This document shows, in pieces, positions 62,911-64,000 of a stretch of 64,000 bases of DNA. Where the stretch lies: assembly GCF_946480385.1 (NCBI RefSeq), contig NZ_CAMLJP010000009.1, positions 1 to 64,000 on the forward strand, written 5' to 3'. The position numbers were made by a program, and so were the translations under genes. Positions within the stretch are counted from its first letter, which is position 1. The number at the start of each line of letters is the position of its first letter. This DNA comes from an uncultured Azospirillum sp. GTDB lineage: Bacteria; Pseudomonadota; Alphaproteobacteria; Azospirillales; Azospirillaceae. Under the pieces are notes generated by a model that was not told the DNA's origin, made no database searches, and saw only the letters and a list, made by a program, of their open reading frames with translations.

Positions 62911-63960
62911 ATGCCCGACAGCTTCCACCTCGACGCCGTGCCGATCCGCCTGGAGCGCTGCGGCAAGACCTTCGCCGGCAGCACCCGCGCGCTGGAGCCG
63001 CTGGACCTGACCATCCGCGGCGGCGAGACCGTCGTCTTCCTGGGCCCAAGCGGCTGCGGCAAGACCACCACCCTGCGCATCATCGCCGGGTTGGAGAGCC
63101 CCGATCCGGGCGGCCGCGTGCTGTTCGGCGAGGAGGACGTCACCGCCCTGCCGATCGAGCGGCGCAACGTCGGCATGGTGTTCCAGAGCTACGCCCTGTT
63201 CCCCAATATGTCGGTGGCGGAGAACGTCGCCTATGGCCTGAAGGTCCGCAAGCTGCCCCGGCCCGAGCGCGCCCGCCGGGTGGAGGAGATGCTGGACCTG
63301 ATGCATCTCGGCGAGTTCGCCGGGCGGCGGATCGACCAGCTGTCCGGCGGGCAGCGGCAGCGGGTGGCGCTGGCCCGCGCCCTGGTGGTGCGTCCGCGCG
63401 TGCTGCTGCTGGACGAGCCGTTGACGGCGCTCGACGCCAAGCTGCGCGACAGTTTGCGGCTGGAGATCGACCGGCTGCTGCGCGGGCTGGGCATCACCGC
63501 CGTCTACGTCACCCACGACCAGGGCGAGGCGATGGCGCTGGGCGACCGCATCGTGGTGATGGCCAAGGGGCGAGTGGCGCAGGTCGGGACACCGCGCGAG
63601 ATCTATTATCAGCCGGCCGACGGCTTCGTCGCCGACTTCATCGGCACGATGAACCGGCTGGGCGGTTTGGCGCGCAGCGGGACGCTGAGCATCGGGGCGG
63701 CGTCGCTGCCCTGGTCGGGGGCGGACGGTGCGGTGGAGCTGCTGGTGCGGCCGGAGGATCTGGCGCTGGCCGGCGAGGCCGACGGGCATCTGGGCGGGAC
63801 CGTCGCCGCCGCGGTGTTCCTGGGCGACCGCACCCGGCTGGTGGTGGAGCCGACGGACGGGCCGGCGCTGACGGTGGACACACTGGGGCGGAACGAGCTG
63901 GTGCGCGGCGACCGGGTGTGGCTGCGCGTCGATCCGGCGCGGGTGCTGGCGGTGCCGTGA
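62911..63960 (+). CDS. ABC transporter ATP-binding protein
   Basis: 349 residues from ATG 62911 (GAGAG at 62899-62903). Walker A GPSGCGKTTT, Q-loop VFQSYALFPNM, signature LSGGQRQRVALARAL, Walker B VLLLDEPLTALD and H-loop VTHDQGEAM are all present. The C-terminal ~110 residues form a TOBE-like domain (LLVRPEDLAL). It is of the PotA/FbpC/UgpC class and energises the two permeases. It is the last gene in the window. Confidence 0.94.
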   Translation: MPDSFHLDAVPIRLERCGKTFAGSTRALEPLDLTIRGGETVVFLGPSGCGKTTTLRIIAGLESPDPGGRVLFGEEDVTALPIERRNVGMVFQSYALFPNMSVAENVAYGLKVRKLPRPERARRVEEMLDLMHLGEFAGRRIDQLSGGQRQRVALARALVVRPRVLLLDEPLTALDAKLRDSLRLEIDRLLRGLGITAVYVTHDQGEAMALGDRIVVMAKGRVAQVGTPREIYYQPADGFVADFIGTMNRLGGLARSGTLSIGAASLPWSGADGAVELLVRPEDLALAGEADGHLGGTVAAAVFLGDRTRLVVEPTDGPALTVDTLGRNELVRGDRVWLRVDPARVLAVP

Positions 63961-64000
63961 GGTCTTTCGATGTGGAGTTAGACCCCCACCTAACCTCCCC
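63961..64000. other. Start of next intergenic region
   Basis: The last 23 bases (ACCCCCACCTAACCTCCCC) resemble the left part of the inverted-repeat element at 23925-24108, so another copy of that repeat may begin here. It is cut by the window edge. Confidence 0.35.

Overview
The window is about 68-70% GC by eye and densely coded, with many ATGA/GTGA stop-start overlaps and several GTG starts. Its gene content points to a flagellated, free-living alphaproteobacterium of the Azospirillum/Rhodospirillum group (Rhodospirillales). The main pointers are an N-acetylglutaminylglutamine amide osmolyte operon, a Che3-type chemosensory cluster like that of Rhodospirillum centenum, a Caulobacter-style fliF...flbD flagellar block, an SHP/DHC/cytochrome b set, and many hybrid histidine kinases. 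The genus is an inference from gene order and family resemblance; no search was run.

Layout. 1-2.5 kb: the end of an extensin-like gene, a BLUF photoreceptor and a cyclic-nucleotide-gated MscS channel. 2.8-7.6 kb: asnO-ngg-peptidase for the dipeptide osmolyte NAGGN. 7.6-18 kb (minus): a complete alternative chemosensory operon (cheW-cheR-cheW-mcp-cheA-cheB-double receiver-hybrid kinase) with no diguanylate cyclase output. 18-23 kb: a MaoC-type hydratase, a LuxR-type response regulator and a 1155-residue NCS1-permease/histidine-kinase fusion, with a divergent DUF1636 protein. 23.6-30.4 kb: a small unknown protein, a large intergenic inverted repeat, CNNM/CorC and ExoD membrane proteins, a lone receiver divergent from a hybrid kinase carrying a LOV-like domain without the photoactive cysteine, an HD phosphohydrolase and an XRE regulator. 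30.8-42.9 kb: a flagellar block (fliF, fliH, fliN, motA-like, flbD, flhA, flhF, flhG, fliK-like, QueF-like T-fold protein) behind a 34-bp dyad and a sigma-54-like promoter; fliG is not in the block. 42.9-47.5 kb: diheme cytochrome DHC, SHP and cytochrome b, two small exported proteins, then PepSY and an OmpR/HK pair, with two pairs of 11-bp-spaced direct repeats between the divergent arms. 47.5-52.5 kb: a thioredoxin-like protein plus ArsP-like permease, an EF-hand protein, a 26-residue membrane peptide behind a strong promoter, galM and pyk. 52.8-57.3 kb: two c-di-GMP proteins (MHYT-HD-GYP, PAS-GGDEF-EAL). 57.4-58.8 kb: a small conserved protein, a formate/nitrite-type channel and tRNA-Arg(CCG). 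58.9-64 kb: a 30-bp tRNA remnant, a LacI operator, and a LacI-regulated ABC importer.

The window is dominated by signal transduction. At least five histidine-kinase systems, light- or flavin-type sensors, and c-di-GMP synthesis/degradation domains sit beside motility, osmoprotection and respiratory genes. The most unusual items are the permease-kinase fusion with its cysteine cluster, the cysteine-less LOV kinase, the degenerate QueF-like protein in the flagellar operon, the regulatory dyads upstream of fliF and between the DHC/SHP arm and its two-component system, the micropeptide before galM, and the tRNA-Arg fragment next to the intact tRNA. No insertion sequence, phage gene cluster or CRISPR array was seen.
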